64,000 nt of DNA from Halobaculum sp. CBA1158 (GCF_021431925.1 NZ_CP090371.1:682001-746000); one strand, 5' to 3'; counted from the first letter of the stretch, positions 1-8,942 are shown. The notes: generated from the letters alone by a model not told the origin. Made by a program: numbers and translations.

Positions 1-1
1 G

Positions 2-670
2 CTGCTCCCGCTGCTCCCGCTGTTTGCGGCCGTCGGCGGCGGGGTCGCGTTCCTGCTCGTGTACGCCATCGCGTGGCAGGGCGGCACCAACCCCGTGCGG
101 CTGGTGCTGGCGGGCGTCATCGTCTCCAGCGTGTTCGGCTCGGTACAGACGGGGCTGTTCCTGCTCATCGAGGACATCGGGCTCGTCCAGAGCGTCGTCG
201 CGTGGACGACCGGCTCGCTCGTGGGCACCGACTGGGCGCAGGTCCGGATGCTGCTCCCGTGGTCGGTCGTCGCCGTCGGCGCGTCGCTGCTGGGTGCCCG
301 CGAGCTGAACGTCCTGACGCTGGGCGAGGAGACGGCCGCCTCGCTCGGCCTGTCGGTCGAGCGGGCGCGGTTTCTCCTGTCGGGGCTCGCGGTGCTGGCG
401 GCGTCAACGAGCGTCGCCGCCGCGGGGATCGTCGGCTTCGTCGGCCTCGTCGTCCCGCACATCGTCCGCCGGAGCGTCGGCACCGACCACAAGCGCCTGC
501 TCGTCGGCTGCGCGTTCGCCGGCCCGGCGCTGCTGGTCGCCGCCGACGCCGGAGCCCGGCTCGCGCTCTCGCCCGCGCAGATCCCCGTCGGCATCGTCAC
601 CGGACTGCTCGGCGGACCGTACTTCCTGTACCTCATGCGCAAACACGGCGATTTCGGGGGGTTCCGATGA
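2..670 (+). CDS. FecCD-family ABC transporter permease, 5' end outside window
   Basis: This is the inner-membrane channel subunit of an importer for an iron chelate or cobalamin. The frame is open from base 2, so the N-terminal part lies upstream of the window. What remains is a series of hydrophobic helices. It carries the family-typical GFVGLVVPHIVR stretch, which in BtuC/FhuB-type permeases lies in the loop that contacts the ATPase, followed by a conserved LGGPYFLYL end. The stop overlaps the ATG of the next gene (ATGA), so permease and ATPase are translationally coupled. The substrate-binding protein is not in view, so the substrate cannot be told. Confidence 0.93.
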   Translation: MLPLLPLFAAVGGGVAFLLVYAIAWQGGTNPVRLVLAGVIVSSVFGSVQTGLFLLIEDIGLVQSVVAWTTGSLVGTDWAQVRMLLPWSVVAVGASLLGARELNVLTLGEETAASLGLSVERARFLLSGLAVLAASTSVAAAGIVGFVGLVVPHIVRRSVGTDHKRLLVGCAFAGPALLVAADAGARLALSPAQIPVGIVTGLLGGPYFLYLMRKHGDFGGFR

Positions 671-1557
671 CCGACCGGTCCGGTCCCGTCGACGACGGGC
701 ACCGCGACGGCGACCGCCGCCGCGACGCCGGGGGACGGTCGGCGCACGCGTCCGACGGCGTCCTCGTCGCCGAGGACCTGGTGTTGGCGTATCCCGACTC
801 GGACGCGCCGGTGATCGACGGCGTCACCCACGGGTTCCCCGAGGGCCGGGTCACCGCGCTCGTGGGACCGAACGGGAGCGGCAAGAGCACACTCCTGCGC
901 GGGCTGGCCGGGCGGCTCGAACCCCGGTCGGGGACCGTGGCGCTCCGGGACCGCCCGCTCGACGACTACGGCGACCGCGAACGCGCCCGCGAGCTCGCAC
1001 GGCTCCCGCAGGAGCCGACCGCGCCCGACGGCATCTCGGTTGAGGAGCTGGCGTACCACGGCCGCTACCCGCACCGCGGCTTCCTCGACACCGTCGACGA
1101 CGCGGACGTGGCGGCCGTCGATCGCGCGGTGGGACTCGTCGGCATCGGCCACCTCCGGGATCGGCCGCTGGCGGACCTCAGCGGCGGACAGCGCCGGCTC
1201 GCGTGGGTCGCCATGGTGCTCGCCCAGGAGGCGGACGTGCTGTTGCTGGACGAGCCGACGACGTTCCTCGACCTCAGACACCAACTGGCCGTGATGGAGG
1301 TGGTTCGGACGCTCCGCGAGGATGACGAGACGACGGTCGTACTCGTCCTCCACGACGTCGAACAGGCCGCTCGATACGCCGACGAGATGGTCGTTCTTCA
1401 CGAGGGGCGGATCCACGCCACCGGGCCGCCCGCGTCGGTGCTCGAGCCGGCGATGTTGGCTGAGGTGTTCGGGATCGACGCCGAGGTCGACGACGGTCGC
1501 TTCGGCCCGCGGCTCACGCCGATCGGTCCCGCCGACTCGGCGATCGGGCCGCGATGA
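667..1557 (+). CDS. ABC transporter ATP-binding protein (FhuC/BtuD type)
   Basis: This is the ATPase that powers the upstream FecCD permease; it has 296 aa. The Walker A motif GPNGSGKST is at about residues 67-75, the signature LSGGQ at 171-175 and the Walker B LLLDE at about 192-196, with a switch His in LVLHDVEQAA. The ATG at 667 overlaps the permease stop by 4 nt, which fixes the start although the same frame is open far upstream. The first 28 residues are a low-complexity Asp/Arg linker with no family match, common in haloarchaeal proteins. It acts on the cytoplasmic face as a dimer. Likely substrates are ferric siderophore, heme or cobalamin. Confidence 0.92.
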   Translation: MTDRSGPVDDGHRDGDRRRDAGGRSAHASDGVLVAEDLVLAYPDSDAPVIDGVTHGFPEGRVTALVGPNGSGKSTLLRGLAGRLEPRSGTVALRDRPLDDYGDRERARELARLPQEPTAPDGISVEELAYHGRYPHRGFLDTVDDADVAAVDRAVGLVGIGHLRDRPLADLSGGQRRLAWVAMVLAQEADVLLLDEPTTFLDLRHQLAVMEVVRTLREDDETTVVLVLHDVEQAARYADEMVVLHEGRIHATGPPASVLEPAMLAEVFGIDAEVDDGRFGPRLTPIGPADSAIGPR

Positions 1558-1664
1558 CGCTCCCGCGGACTCATCGACCCCGCCGCCGCGCTCGACCGTG
1601 GACCCGTCGCGACCGTCTCTCGACGCCCGTGTGCTTTTGACTCCCGGTCGCGTCCGTCCGGTCG

Positions 1665-2399
1665 ATGGACGTGGCTATCGTCACCGTGGGCGACGAGGTG
1701 CTCGCGGGCGAGACGGCGAACACGAACGCCTCGTGGCTGGCGTCGGCGATCGCCGACCGCGGCTCGCGCGTCCGGCGGATCTTGACCCTGCCGGACGACC
1801 GCGCGGCGATCGCCGACCGGGTGGCCGAGTGGTCGGAGGCGTTCGACGCGGTGATCGTCACCGGCGGACTGGGCGGCACCCACGACGACGTGACCGCCGA
1901 CGCCGTCGCCGACGCGTTCGAGCGCGACCTCGTGGTCGACGACGCGGTCCGGGCCGACGTGCTGGAGACGGTCGCGGCCTACCGCGACGAGAACCCCGAC
2001 CTCCTCGCGGAACACGACCTCGACATCGACGTGGCGGCGTGGGCGGCGCTGCCCGAGGGCGCGCGACCGCTGATCAACGACGAGGGGCTGTGTCCGGGCT
2101 TCGTCTGCGGCAACGTGTACGCCTTCCCGGGCGTGCCCGCGGAGATGCGGTCGCTGTTCGAGGGGGTCGCCGACGAGTTCGCCGGCGACGAGGTCGCCCG
2201 GACGGTCTACACGCCCCAGCCGGAGGGGTCGATGCTGGAGACGCTGACCGCGTTTCGCGACCGCTTCGACGTAGCGGTCGGCAGCTACCCCGACACCGAG
2301 GGGCACAACCGGCTGACGGTCCGCGGGACCGACCCGGCGGCCGTCGAGCGCGCGACCGAGTGGCTCCGCGAGCGGGTGGCCGTCGTCGAGGAGGAGTGA
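1665..2399 (+). CDS. CinA-like MoCF-domain protein
   Basis: This 244-aa protein has the molybdopterin-binding (MoCF/CinA N-terminal) fold. It opens with the typical VTVGDEVLAG motif and contains VTGGLGGTHDDVT at about residues 65-77. It matches the single-domain archaeal CinA-like proteins: the C-terminal deamidase domain of bacterial CinA is absent. In bacteria such domains act on ADP-ribose or NMN metabolites; the haloarchaeal role is not established. The gene stands alone, 107 nt after the transporter ATPase, and a start at 1665 fits the conserved N terminus. Confidence 0.85.
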   Translation: MDVAIVTVGDEVLAGETANTNASWLASAIADRGSRVRRILTLPDDRAAIADRVAEWSEAFDAVIVTGGLGGTHDDVTADAVADAFERDLVVDDAVRADVLETVAAYRDENPDLLAEHDLDIDVAAWAALPEGARPLINDEGLCPGFVCGNVYAFPGVPAEMRSLFEGVADEFAGDEVARTVYTPQPEGSMLETLTAFRDRFDVAVGSYPDTEGHNRLTVRGTDPAAVERATEWLRERVAVVEEE

Positions 2400-2533
2400 C
2401 GTCCCGCTAGCGGCCGTCCCGACCCGGTCCCGGCTGTCGATCCGCCTGCCCAGCAGTTATGCCGTTCGAACCCGTGGTACGGTAGATGGCAGCGATCACC
2501 GCGGTCCGAGACGTATCGGAGGGGATCTGATCC

Positions 2534-3613
2534 GTGTCGTCGCGGACGGTGTTCTTCACCGGTCCCCGCGAGGTGGAGGTGCGCGAGACGAATGTGCCCG
2601 ACCCCGGGCCGGGCGAACTCGCCGTCGAGGCGCTCGTGTCGGCGGTGAGTCCCGGGACGGAACTGCTGTTGTACCGCGGAGAGATGAACCCCGACCTGGC
2701 AGTCGACGAGACGCTCGACTCGCTGTCCGGGTCGCTTACGTATCCGTTCCCGTACGGCTACGCGACCGTCGGCGTCGTGACCGCGGTCGGCCCCGACGCG
2801 GACCCGGCGTGGCGCGGCGAGCGCGTGCTCGCGTTCCACCCGCACGCCAGCGAGTTCGTCGTCGACACCGACGCGGTCACGCGCGTCCCCGAGGGGATCG
2901 CGCCAGAGGAGGCGGTGTTCCTCCCGAACGTCGAGACGGCGGTGACGCTGTCGCTCGACGGCGAGCCGGCGGTCGGCGAGCGCGCGGTCGTCTTCGGACA
3001 GGGCATCGTCGGCCTGCTGACGACGGCGATCCTCTCGTCGTTCCCGCTCGAGGAGCTGGTGACGCTCGATTATCACCAGTCGCGTCGCCGTCGGTCCGAG
3101 CGCCTCGGGGCCGACCGGTGTCTCGATCCGGCGGACGCCGATCCCGCGACGCTGTTCGCGACGGCGACGGACGCCGACGGCTCGGCCGACTCCCCGGTGG
3201 CTGCGACGCCCGAGAGCGCCGCCGGCGACGCCGACGCGCCCGACCGGGCGGACCTGACCTACGAGCTGTCGGGCAACCCCGCGGCGCTGGACGACGCGAT
3301 CGACGCGACGGGGTACGGCGGCCGCGTCGTCGTCGGCTCGTGGTACGGGTCGCGGCCGGCGGAGCTGTCGCTGGACGGGCGCTTCCACCGGAGTCGGATC
3401 GAACTCCGGAGCAGCCAGGTGAGCACGCTCGCCCCCGAGCGACGTGGCCGGTGGACCACCGACCGGCGGCTGACGACGGCGTGGCGACGCCTCCGCGACA
3501 TCGACACCGACCGGCTCCGAACCCACAGGCTACCCGTCGAGGACGCCCCGGAAGCGTACGACCTGCTCGACCGCGAGCCGAACGAGGCGCTCGGCGTGTT
3601 GTTGACGTACTGA
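2534..3613 (+). CDS. MDR-superfamily zinc-type dehydrogenase
   Basis: This 359-aa medium-chain dehydrogenase-like protein has an N-terminal GroES-like domain with the SPGTELLLYRGE motif. A Rossmann domain follows, with GQGIVG at about residues 155-160. The structural-zinc cysteine cluster of classical alcohol dehydrogenases is absent. The N terminus resembles the bacteriochlorophyllide/sorbitol dehydrogenase-like subgroup, so the substrate is open. An Asp/Ala-rich insert (about residues 205-235) interrupts the Rossmann domain and looks like a low-complexity haloarchaeal expansion. The start is GTG at 2534. No operon partner is evident. Confidence 0.85.
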   Translation: MSSRTVFFTGPREVEVRETNVPDPGPGELAVEALVSAVSPGTELLLYRGEMNPDLAVDETLDSLSGSLTYPFPYGYATVGVVTAVGPDADPAWRGERVLAFHPHASEFVVDTDAVTRVPEGIAPEEAVFLPNVETAVTLSLDGEPAVGERAVVFGQGIVGLLTTAILSSFPLEELVTLDYHQSRRRRSERLGADRCLDPADADPATLFATATDADGSADSPVAATPESAAGDADAPDRADLTYELSGNPAALDDAIDATGYGGRVVVGSWYGSRPAELSLDGRFHRSRIELRSSQVSTLAPERRGRWTTDRRLTTAWRRLRDIDTDRLRTHRLPVEDAPEAYDLLDREPNEALGVLLTY

Positions 3614-3741
3614 TCCACCGAGGGTCGGTCCCTGCCGCCCTCCACCTCGCCCCCCTCGCCGCCGGCCCCCCGCCGTCCGGCATCTGTCCGTTCGAATCGG
3701 ACGGAAAGAATTATCATGGATCCTACGGGAGGGGGTGAACG

Positions 3742-4116
3742 ATGCTCGATCCGATACTCCTCCAACAGAACGGCGGCGCGCTCTCGGCGGTCGTCCTGAT
3801 CGTGTACCTCGTCGTGCTCGTGGCGACGATCGCCGGGCTGGCGAAGATCTTCTCGAAGGCCGGCGAGCCGGCGTGGGCCGCGATAGTTCCGATATACAAC
3901 ATGTATCTCCTGATCACGATCGGCGGGAACCCGTGGTGGTACCTCCTGCTGCTGTTCGTCCCCCTCGTGAACGTGCTCGTGCTGGCGAAGGTGTCGATCG
4001 ACGTGGCGAAGGCGTTCGGGAAGGGCGTCGGGTACGGCCTCGGCCTGTGGCTCGTCCAGCCGGTGTTCTACCCTCTGCTTGGCTTCGGCGACGCGACCTA
4101 CCAGGGGCGACCGTAG
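3742..4116 (+). CDS. Small DUF5684-type membrane protein
   Basis: This 124-aa integral membrane protein has a first helix at about residues 15-37. A conserved KAGEPAWAAIVPIYNMYLL segment follows, then a GGNPWWYLLLL helix and a last hydrophobic stretch. This layout (helix, Pro-rich W/Y motif, helix) is that of the family I know as DUF5684, related to signal-peptidase-I-associated membrane proteins; no biochemical role is known. A purine-rich GGGAGGGGG stretch lies about 7 nt before the ATG, a real Shine-Dalgarno-like site in a genome where many genes appear leaderless. Confidence 0.78.
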   Translation: MLDPILLQQNGGALSAVVLIVYLVVLVATIAGLAKIFSKAGEPAWAAIVPIYNMYLLITIGGNPWWYLLLLFVPLVNVLVLAKVSIDVAKAFGKGVGYGLGLWLVQPVFYPLLGFGDATYQGRP

Positions 4117-4138
4117 CAGGACCCGACGCGACGGCGTC

Positions 4139-4198
4139 GCGGATGCGGTCGCCGTCACCGACGCGGTCGCGGATGTGGTCGCCGTCGCCGACGCGGTC
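4139..4198 (+). repeat. Two tandem 30-bp copies upstream of the DUF4129 operon
   Basis: Positions 4139-4168 and 4169-4198 are two adjacent 30-bp units differing at two positions. Each carries GCGGAT-GGTCGCCGTC and GACGCGGTC. A partial third unit (GCGGTCGGCGAG) follows. The block fills the gap between the DUF5684 gene and the start of the DUF4129 gene. It reads in frame as an Ala/Val/Asp string in front of that gene but is more likely non-coding. Confidence 0.7.
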
Positions 4199-4300
4199 GC
4201 GGTCGGCGAGGGCACCCCGGCAGGTACTGACACGGTCCCCGCGGCGTCTCCCGACTCCCCCGTAACCTTTGAATCCGCAGCCCCGTTAGCGACTCACATC

Positions 4301-5380
4301 GTGGAGCGACGAACGGTCGCCACCGCGGTCCTGGCCCTCCTCGCGGTGCTCGCGCTCGGCGCGGCGGCCGCGACGCTGGACTCGGCGACGACCACTGCAA
4401 GCGGCGGATTCGGTTCCGGCGGGGCGAGCGACCAGTCCGGCGTCGGCGACGGCGAGGACGGCCCGGTCGACCTGGGCGGCGACTCGGCCACCGGATCCGC
4501 GAGCCTCCAGCTCAGCGTCTGCGTCCAGTTCCTGACCGAGCCGATCGTCCAGGCGGTCCTGCTGCTCGGCGTCGTCGCGTTCATGGGCGGAATGTACCGA
4601 ACCACCGGCTCGTGGGTGCTCAGCGGGCTGTTCGTCGTCTCGGCGCTGTTCCCGTTCGGGGTGTTGTACCTCGCGCTCGTCTCGTGTGGCGCGTCGCCTG
4701 CGGAGGCGGCCCTCGGGTTCGGCGAATCGGTCGCGGCCAACGCCTCGGTCCTGCCCGACGGCGCGGGCTCGGCCGGCTCGAACGCCGACGGCGAGGCGGT
4801 GTCCGCGCCGACGTTCGCCGTCGGCCTGTTGCTCCTCGTCGCCATCGCGGGCAGCGTCCTCCTGCTGTTCGTCTCCACCGGCGACGACGACGACGAGCTC
4901 GCGGAGTCCGCGCCCGACCCGCCCGCGCCCGAGCGCCGCGCCGAGGTCGGGCGCGCGGCCGGCGCGGCCGCCGACAGGCTGGAGGGCGACGCCGACCTGG
5001 AGAACGAGGTGTACCGCGCCTGGCGCGAGATGACGGGCGCGCTCGCCGTCGACAGTCCCCGGTCGACGACGCCGGCGGAGTTCGCCGACGCCGCCGTCGA
5101 CGCCGGGATGGACCGGCGCGACGTGGCCGCGCTCACAGAGGCGTTCGAGGCCGTACGCTACGGCGGCGAGCCCGCGACGCCCGAGCGAGAGCGCGAGGCC
5201 GTCGACGCGCTCCGCCGGATCGAGGGGACGTACGCCGACGGTGACAGCGCGGGCGACGCCATCGACAGCGACCGCCCACGCGACGGCGACCACGACGGGC
5301 ACGGTGATCGGCCCCGCGACAGCGACCGCAACGGCGACCGCGACGGCGACGACCCGACCGATCCGGGTGATCCGCGGTGA
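4301..5380 (+). CDS. DUF4129 domain membrane protein, first gene of a MoxR-associated operon
   Basis: This 359-aa membrane protein begins with an N-terminal signal-anchor-like helix (about residues 5-25) and has three further helices near residues 80-190. A cytoplasmic DUF4129 domain follows, with VYRAWREMTG and FADAAVDAGM-LTEAFEAVRYGG. It ends in an Asp/Arg/Gly tail built from GACGGCGACC-like units. GTG at 4301 is preferred because the hydrophobic helix starts right after it; the open frame upstream runs through a tandem repeat. DUF4129 proteins usually pair with transglutaminase-like, DUF58 and MoxR proteins, as here, so a role in assembling or maturing an envelope protein is inferred, not shown. 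Confidence 0.82.
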   Translation: MERRTVATAVLALLAVLALGAAAATLDSATTTASGGFGSGGASDQSGVGDGEDGPVDLGGDSATGSASLQLSVCVQFLTEPIVQAVLLLGVVAFMGGMYRTTGSWVLSGLFVVSALFPFGVLYLALVSCGASPAEAALGFGESVAANASVLPDGAGSAGSNADGEAVSAPTFAVGLLLLVAIAGSVLLLFVSTGDDDDELAESAPDPPAPERRAEVGRAAGAAADRLEGDADLENEVYRAWREMTGALAVDSPRSTTPAEFADAAVDAGMDRRDVAALTEAFEAVRYGGEPATPEREREAVDALRRIEGTYADGDSAGDAIDSDRPRDGDHDGHGDRPRDSDRNGDRDGDDPTDPGDPR

Positions 5381-6096
5381 GGCGCTCGGCGATTCTCGGC
5401 GTCGCGGCGGTGACGTTCGGCTTCGTCGTCGTCCTCCAGCGCGGGCTCGCGGCGGCGTTCGACCTGACGTACGTGTTCGTCACCGCCGCTGGCGTGCTCG
5501 CGCTGGTACAGGGGCTGCGGTACGCGAACGAGGCGCGCACGGCCGACCGCCGGGCGATCGAGACGGGCGACCCGGAGGAGCGGTACGTCGTTCCCGTCCC
5601 GGGCGACGACGCCGACGACCTCGTGTACGGGAGCGGTCGCGACCGGGCGAGCATCAAGCGCCGCCGACAGTTCCGTCAGCGACTCCGCCGGGCGGCCGCG
5701 GGGACGCTCCGAGCGCGGGGGGACTACGCCGACGGCGACGAGGACGGCGACGGCGACGCGGTCGAGGTCGCACTCGACGACGGCACCTGGACCGACGACG
5801 CCGTCGCCGCCTGGTATCTGGGCGAGGACGTGCCGCCGCCGCGCGCCGTGCGCGTGCGGAGCCTGTTCGGGGCCGACACGGAGTTCCGGTTCGCCGTCGA
5901 CCGGACCGTCGACGCGCTGGCGGCCGCACGCGACGGGGCCGCCGGCGACGACGCTGACGCGGTCGATGCCGCCGGTGCGGACGCCGCGTTCCCCGAGACC
6001 CGCCGGTCGGCGCGACGGGTCGCCGAGTCGGTCGCCCGGGCGGGTCGCCGCCGGATCGACGCCGTCGGCGACGCGCTCGCGGGGGTGCGGCGGTGA
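5377..6096 (+). CDS. DUF7269-type membrane-anchored protein
   Basis: This 239-aa protein has two N-terminal helices (about residues 5-45). The soluble part contains RRRQFRQRLRRAA, an acidic run, and a conserved WTDDAVAAWYLGEDVPPP-like region. The GTG start overlaps the stop of the DUF4129 gene, and its own stop overlaps the GTG of the DUF58 gene, so it is translated within a coupled chain. I recognise it as the haloarchaeal family RefSeq calls DUF7269, by position and the AWYLGED motif; this is from memory. Function is unknown. Confidence 0.75.
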   Translation: MRRSAILGVAAVTFGFVVVLQRGLAAAFDLTYVFVTAAGVLALVQGLRYANEARTADRRAIETGDPEERYVVPVPGDDADDLVYGSGRDRASIKRRRQFRQRLRRAAAGTLRARGDYADGDEDGDGDAVEVALDDGTWTDDAVAAWYLGEDVPPPRAVRVRSLFGADTEFRFAVDRTVDALAAARDGAAGDDADAVDAAGADAAFPETRRSARRVAESVARAGRRRIDAVGDALAGVRR

Positions 6097-7433
6097 GCGA
6101 CTCGCGTTCGGCCCCGACGGAGACTAACGGCCGCAACGTGGCCGAATTCGACCGGATCCGCCCGCGGGGGGTCGTCCCCACCGGGCGGTGGACGGGGGTG
6201 GCCGCGCTCGCGCTCGTCCCCGTCGGACTGGGCGTCCTGCTCCGACACCCGCCGCTCGTGCTCGCGGGGGCCGTCGGCGTCGCCTTCGCCGCCTACGCCC
6301 GCGGTGACGCCGCACCCGACCCCGACGTGACGCTGGAGCGGTCGCTGTCGGATCCGACCCCCGACCCTGGCGACGAGGTGACCGTGACGCTTCGCGTCCG
6401 CAACGACGGCGACGGGGTGCTCCCGGACCTCAGGCTGGTCGACGGCCTCCCGGCGGCGCTGGCGAGCGACGGGCCCGCACGGTTGGGGACGGCGCTCCGG
6501 CCCGGCCGGACGGCGACGCTGCGGTACGACGTGACGGCGGTTCGCGGGGCCCACGAGTTCGACCCGGTGCACGTGCTGGCGCGCAACCCGAGCGGGTCGC
6601 GCGAGCGCGACGCCCGGCTCGTCGCCGAGGGGGAGACGACCCTGCGGTGCACCCCCGAACTGGAGGCGTCGTCGTCGCTTCCCCTGCGCGGACTGACGAC
6701 CGTCCTCTCCGGGCGGGTCCCGACCGACGTGGGCGGGTCGGGGCTGGAGTTCCACTCCACTCGCGAGTACCGGCACGGCGACCCGGCCAAGCGGGTGAAC
6801 TGGGCGCGATACGCCCGGACGGGCGAGCTGTCGACGCTGGAGTTCCGCGAGGAGCGCGCGGCGACGGTCGTCGTCTGCATCGACGCCCGCGAGGAGGCGT
6901 ACCTCGCGCCCGACGAGGACGCGGCCAACGCCGTCGAGCGGAGCGTCGAGGCGGCGACGCAGGCTGTGCCGGCGCTGCTCGCCAGCGGCGACCGCGTCGG
7001 GATCGCCGCCTCCGGGCCCGGGGACTGCTTCCTCGATCCCGGCATCGGCGACGGGCACGCCGCCCGCGCCCGGGAGCTGCTCGCGACCCATCCCGCGCTC
7101 GCGCCGACGCCCGACGACGAGCGGTTCCTCCCGACGACGTGGGTGCGGCGCTTTCGGCGGTGGCTCCCGGCGGACGCGCAGGTGCTGTTCTGCACGCCGC
7201 TGGCCGACGACTACGCCGTCACGGTCGCCCGCCGGCTCGACGCCTACGGGCACGCGGTGACGGTCATCTCGCCGGACCCGACGGCCGACGACACGCCCGG
7301 TCACCGGCTCGCGGGCGTCGAGCGGTCGAACCGCGTCTCGCGGCTCCGATCGTCGGGGCTGCGGGTGATCGACTGGGGCGAGGAGCCGCTGGCGACGGAG
7401 CTGGAGCGCGCCGCCGCGCGGTGGTCGCGGTGA
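6093..7433 (+). CDS. DUF58 domain protein (MoxR partner)
   Basis: This 446-aa protein has two helices near residues 30-70, then a beta-sandwich region of the kind used for extracellular or envelope adhesion (ERSLSDPTPDPGDEVTVTLRV). The DUF58 core follows: FHSTREYRHGDPAKRVNWA at about residues 222-240, then a von Willebrand A-like domain (VVVCIDARE). DUF58 proteins are thought to be folded or activated by MoxR AAA ATPases. Here the MoxR gene lies 530 bp away on the other strand, facing this operon. The start GTG overlaps the previous stop. Confidence 0.9.
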   Translation: MSDSRSAPTETNGRNVAEFDRIRPRGVVPTGRWTGVAALALVPVGLGVLLRHPPLVLAGAVGVAFAAYARGDAAPDPDVTLERSLSDPTPDPGDEVTVTLRVRNDGDGVLPDLRLVDGLPAALASDGPARLGTALRPGRTATLRYDVTAVRGAHEFDPVHVLARNPSGSRERDARLVAEGETTLRCTPELEASSSLPLRGLTTVLSGRVPTDVGGSGLEFHSTREYRHGDPAKRVNWARYARTGELSTLEFREERAATVVVCIDAREEAYLAPDEDAANAVERSVEAATQAVPALLASGDRVGIAASGPGDCFLDPGIGDGHAARARELLATHPALAPTPDDERFLPTTWVRRFRRWLPADAQVLFCTPLADDYAVTVARRLDAYGHAVTVISPDPTADDTPGHRLAGVERSNRVSRLRSSGLRVIDWGEEPLATELERAAARWSR

Positions 7434-7924
7434 CGGTCACCCGCAAGCCCCCGCGGCTGGGCGTCGCGCTCGCGGCCCTGCCGGCGGCCGTCGGCGCGGC
7501 GGCGCTGGGGCTGGCGTCCGGGGCCGCCGCCGGGGTCGCGGCCGCCGGGATCCTGCTCGCGGGCGTCGGGACGCTCGTCGGCTCCCGGCGAACGCTCGGA
7601 GCCGGAAGCGCCGCGCTCGCGGGCGGCGTCTTCGTCGCGGGCGGGCTCGCCGGCGCGGGGGCCGCCCCCCTGCTCGTGGGCGGGCTGTCGGCGGCGCTGA
7701 CGTGGGACCTCGGCGAGCACGCGATCGGACTCGGCGAGCAACTCGGGCGGGAGACGGACGCGACCCGGAACCTCGCGACCCACGCGGCCGCCTCGATCGC
7801 GGTCGGCGCGGTCGCGGGGGCGGTCGCGTTCGGCGTGTACGTCGCCGCCGCCGGCGGTCAGCCGGTGGTCGCGCTCGTGTTCCTGCTCGTGGGCGCGGTC
7901 GCGCTGGTGAGCGCGGTCCGGTGA
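7430..7924 (+). CDS. DUF7519-type multi-helix membrane protein
   Basis: This 164-aa, very hydrophobic protein has five or six predicted helices rich in Ala, Gly, Val and Leu, with one polar stretch (ALTWDLGEHAIGLGEQLGRE) in the middle. It starts at a GTG that overlaps the DUF58 stop (GTGA), making it the fourth coupled gene of the operon. I know this position as the haloarchaeal family DUF7519, from memory. No catalytic motif is visible. It probably forms part of the same membrane complex as the DUF4129 and DUF58 proteins. Confidence 0.75.
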   Translation: MTVTRKPPRLGVALAALPAAVGAAALGLASGAAAGVAAAGILLAGVGTLVGSRRTLGAGSAALAGGVFVAGGLAGAGAAPLLVGGLSAALTWDLGEHAIGLGEQLGRETDATRNLATHAAASIAVGAVAGAVAFGVYVAAAGGQPVVALVFLLVGAVALVSAVR

Positions 7925-7967
7925 TCGGGCGGGGGAGACGCCCTCCGAGGAGAACTGGGTGTCGGCG

Positions 7968-8942
7968 CTACTCGGCGGCCTCGGGCTCGGCGTCGCCGAC
8001 GGTCGGCACCTCGACGCGGTCGAGCACGGCCGCGAGCACGTCGGTCTTCGCCACGTCGTCGACCTTCGCGTCGGGAGTGAGCACGAGCCGGTGGGCGAGC
8101 GTCGGCGTCGCCACGCGCTTGATGTCGTCCGGCGTGACGAACTCCCGGCCCGCGAGCGTCGCGGCCGCGCGGGCGGCCTCGAACAGGCGCTGGGTCCCGC
8201 GGGGGGAGACGCCGACCTCGACGCGGCGGTCCTGCCGGGTTGCCCGCGCGACGGCCGCCATGTACTCCAGCAGGTCGTCTTCGACCCTGACGGACTCGGG
8301 GGCCTCGCGCGCCCCGCGGACGCGGCCCTCGTCGAGCACCGTCTCGACGCTCGGGTCCTGTTCGAGGCGGCCCGCGCGTCGCTGGAGCAGTTCGATCTCG
8401 CCCGCCAGATCCGGGTAGCCCATCGAGGTCTTCACGGAGAAGCGATCGAGTTGCGCCTCCGGCAGCGGGAAGTTGCCGGCCTGCTCGACGGGATTTTGCG
8501 TCGCGATGAGAAAGAACGGCTCCGGCAGCTCGTAGGTGGTGCCGTCCACGGTCACCTGCTCCTCCTCCATCGCCTCCAACAGCGCGGCCTGCGTCTTCGG
8601 CGGCGCGCGGTTGATCTCGTCGGCGAGGACGACGTTCGCGAAGATCGGCCCCTCCGAGAACTCGAACTCGCCGGTGCCCTCGTCGTAGACGGTCGTGCCG
8701 GTCACGTCCGAGGGAAGCAGGTCGGGCGTGAACTGCACGCGCGAGAACGACAGCCCCAGCGCCGTCGCCATCGATCGGGCGGTGAGCGTCTTGCCCGTCC
8801 CGGGCACGTCCTCGATGAGCACGTGGCCCCGCGAGAGCAGTCCCAGGAGGATGTCCTCGAAGAAGGCGTCCTCGGCGATGATCGCCGACCGGAGGGTGTC
8901 GAGCACGTCCGAACAGGCCGCGCTCGCGTCGGGAACGTCCAT
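7968..8942 (-). CDS. MoxR-family AAA ATPase
   Basis: This 324-aa ATPase has Walker A EDVPGTGKT (about residues 44-52), Walker B VVLADEINR, the MoxR motif PPKTQAALLEAMEEEQVTV, sensor-1 LIATQNPVEQ, and the C-terminal lid with VSPRGTQRLFEAARAAA. It probably acts as a chaperone for the DUF58/vWA protein. It is convergent with the DUF4129-DUF58 operon, leaving only 43 nt between the stops. That is unusual, since MoxR is usually co-directional with DUF58. It could therefore be regulated separately from its presumed clients. Confidence 0.93.
   Translation of the reverse strand: MDVPDASAACSDVLDTLRSAIIAEDAFFEDILLGLLSRGHVLIEDVPGTGKTLTARSMATALGLSFSRVQFTPDLLPSDVTGTTVYDEGTGEFEFSEGPIFANVVLADEINRAPPKTQAALLEAMEEEQVTVDGTTYELPEPFFLIATQNPVEQAGNFPLPEAQLDRFSVKTSMGYPDLAGEIELLQRRAGRLEQDPSVETVLDEGRVRGAREAPESVRVEDDLLEYMAAVARATRQDRRVEVGVSPRGTQRLFEAARAAATLAGREFVTPDDIKRVATPTLAHRLVLTPDAKVDDVAKTDVLAAVLDRVEVPTVGDAEPEAAE

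Noticed and set aside
4079-4300. In-frame extension of the DUF4129 gene through the 30-bp tandem repeat
   Set aside because: The membrane helix that normally begins the protein starts right after GTG 4301, and the extension overlaps the end of the previous gene.
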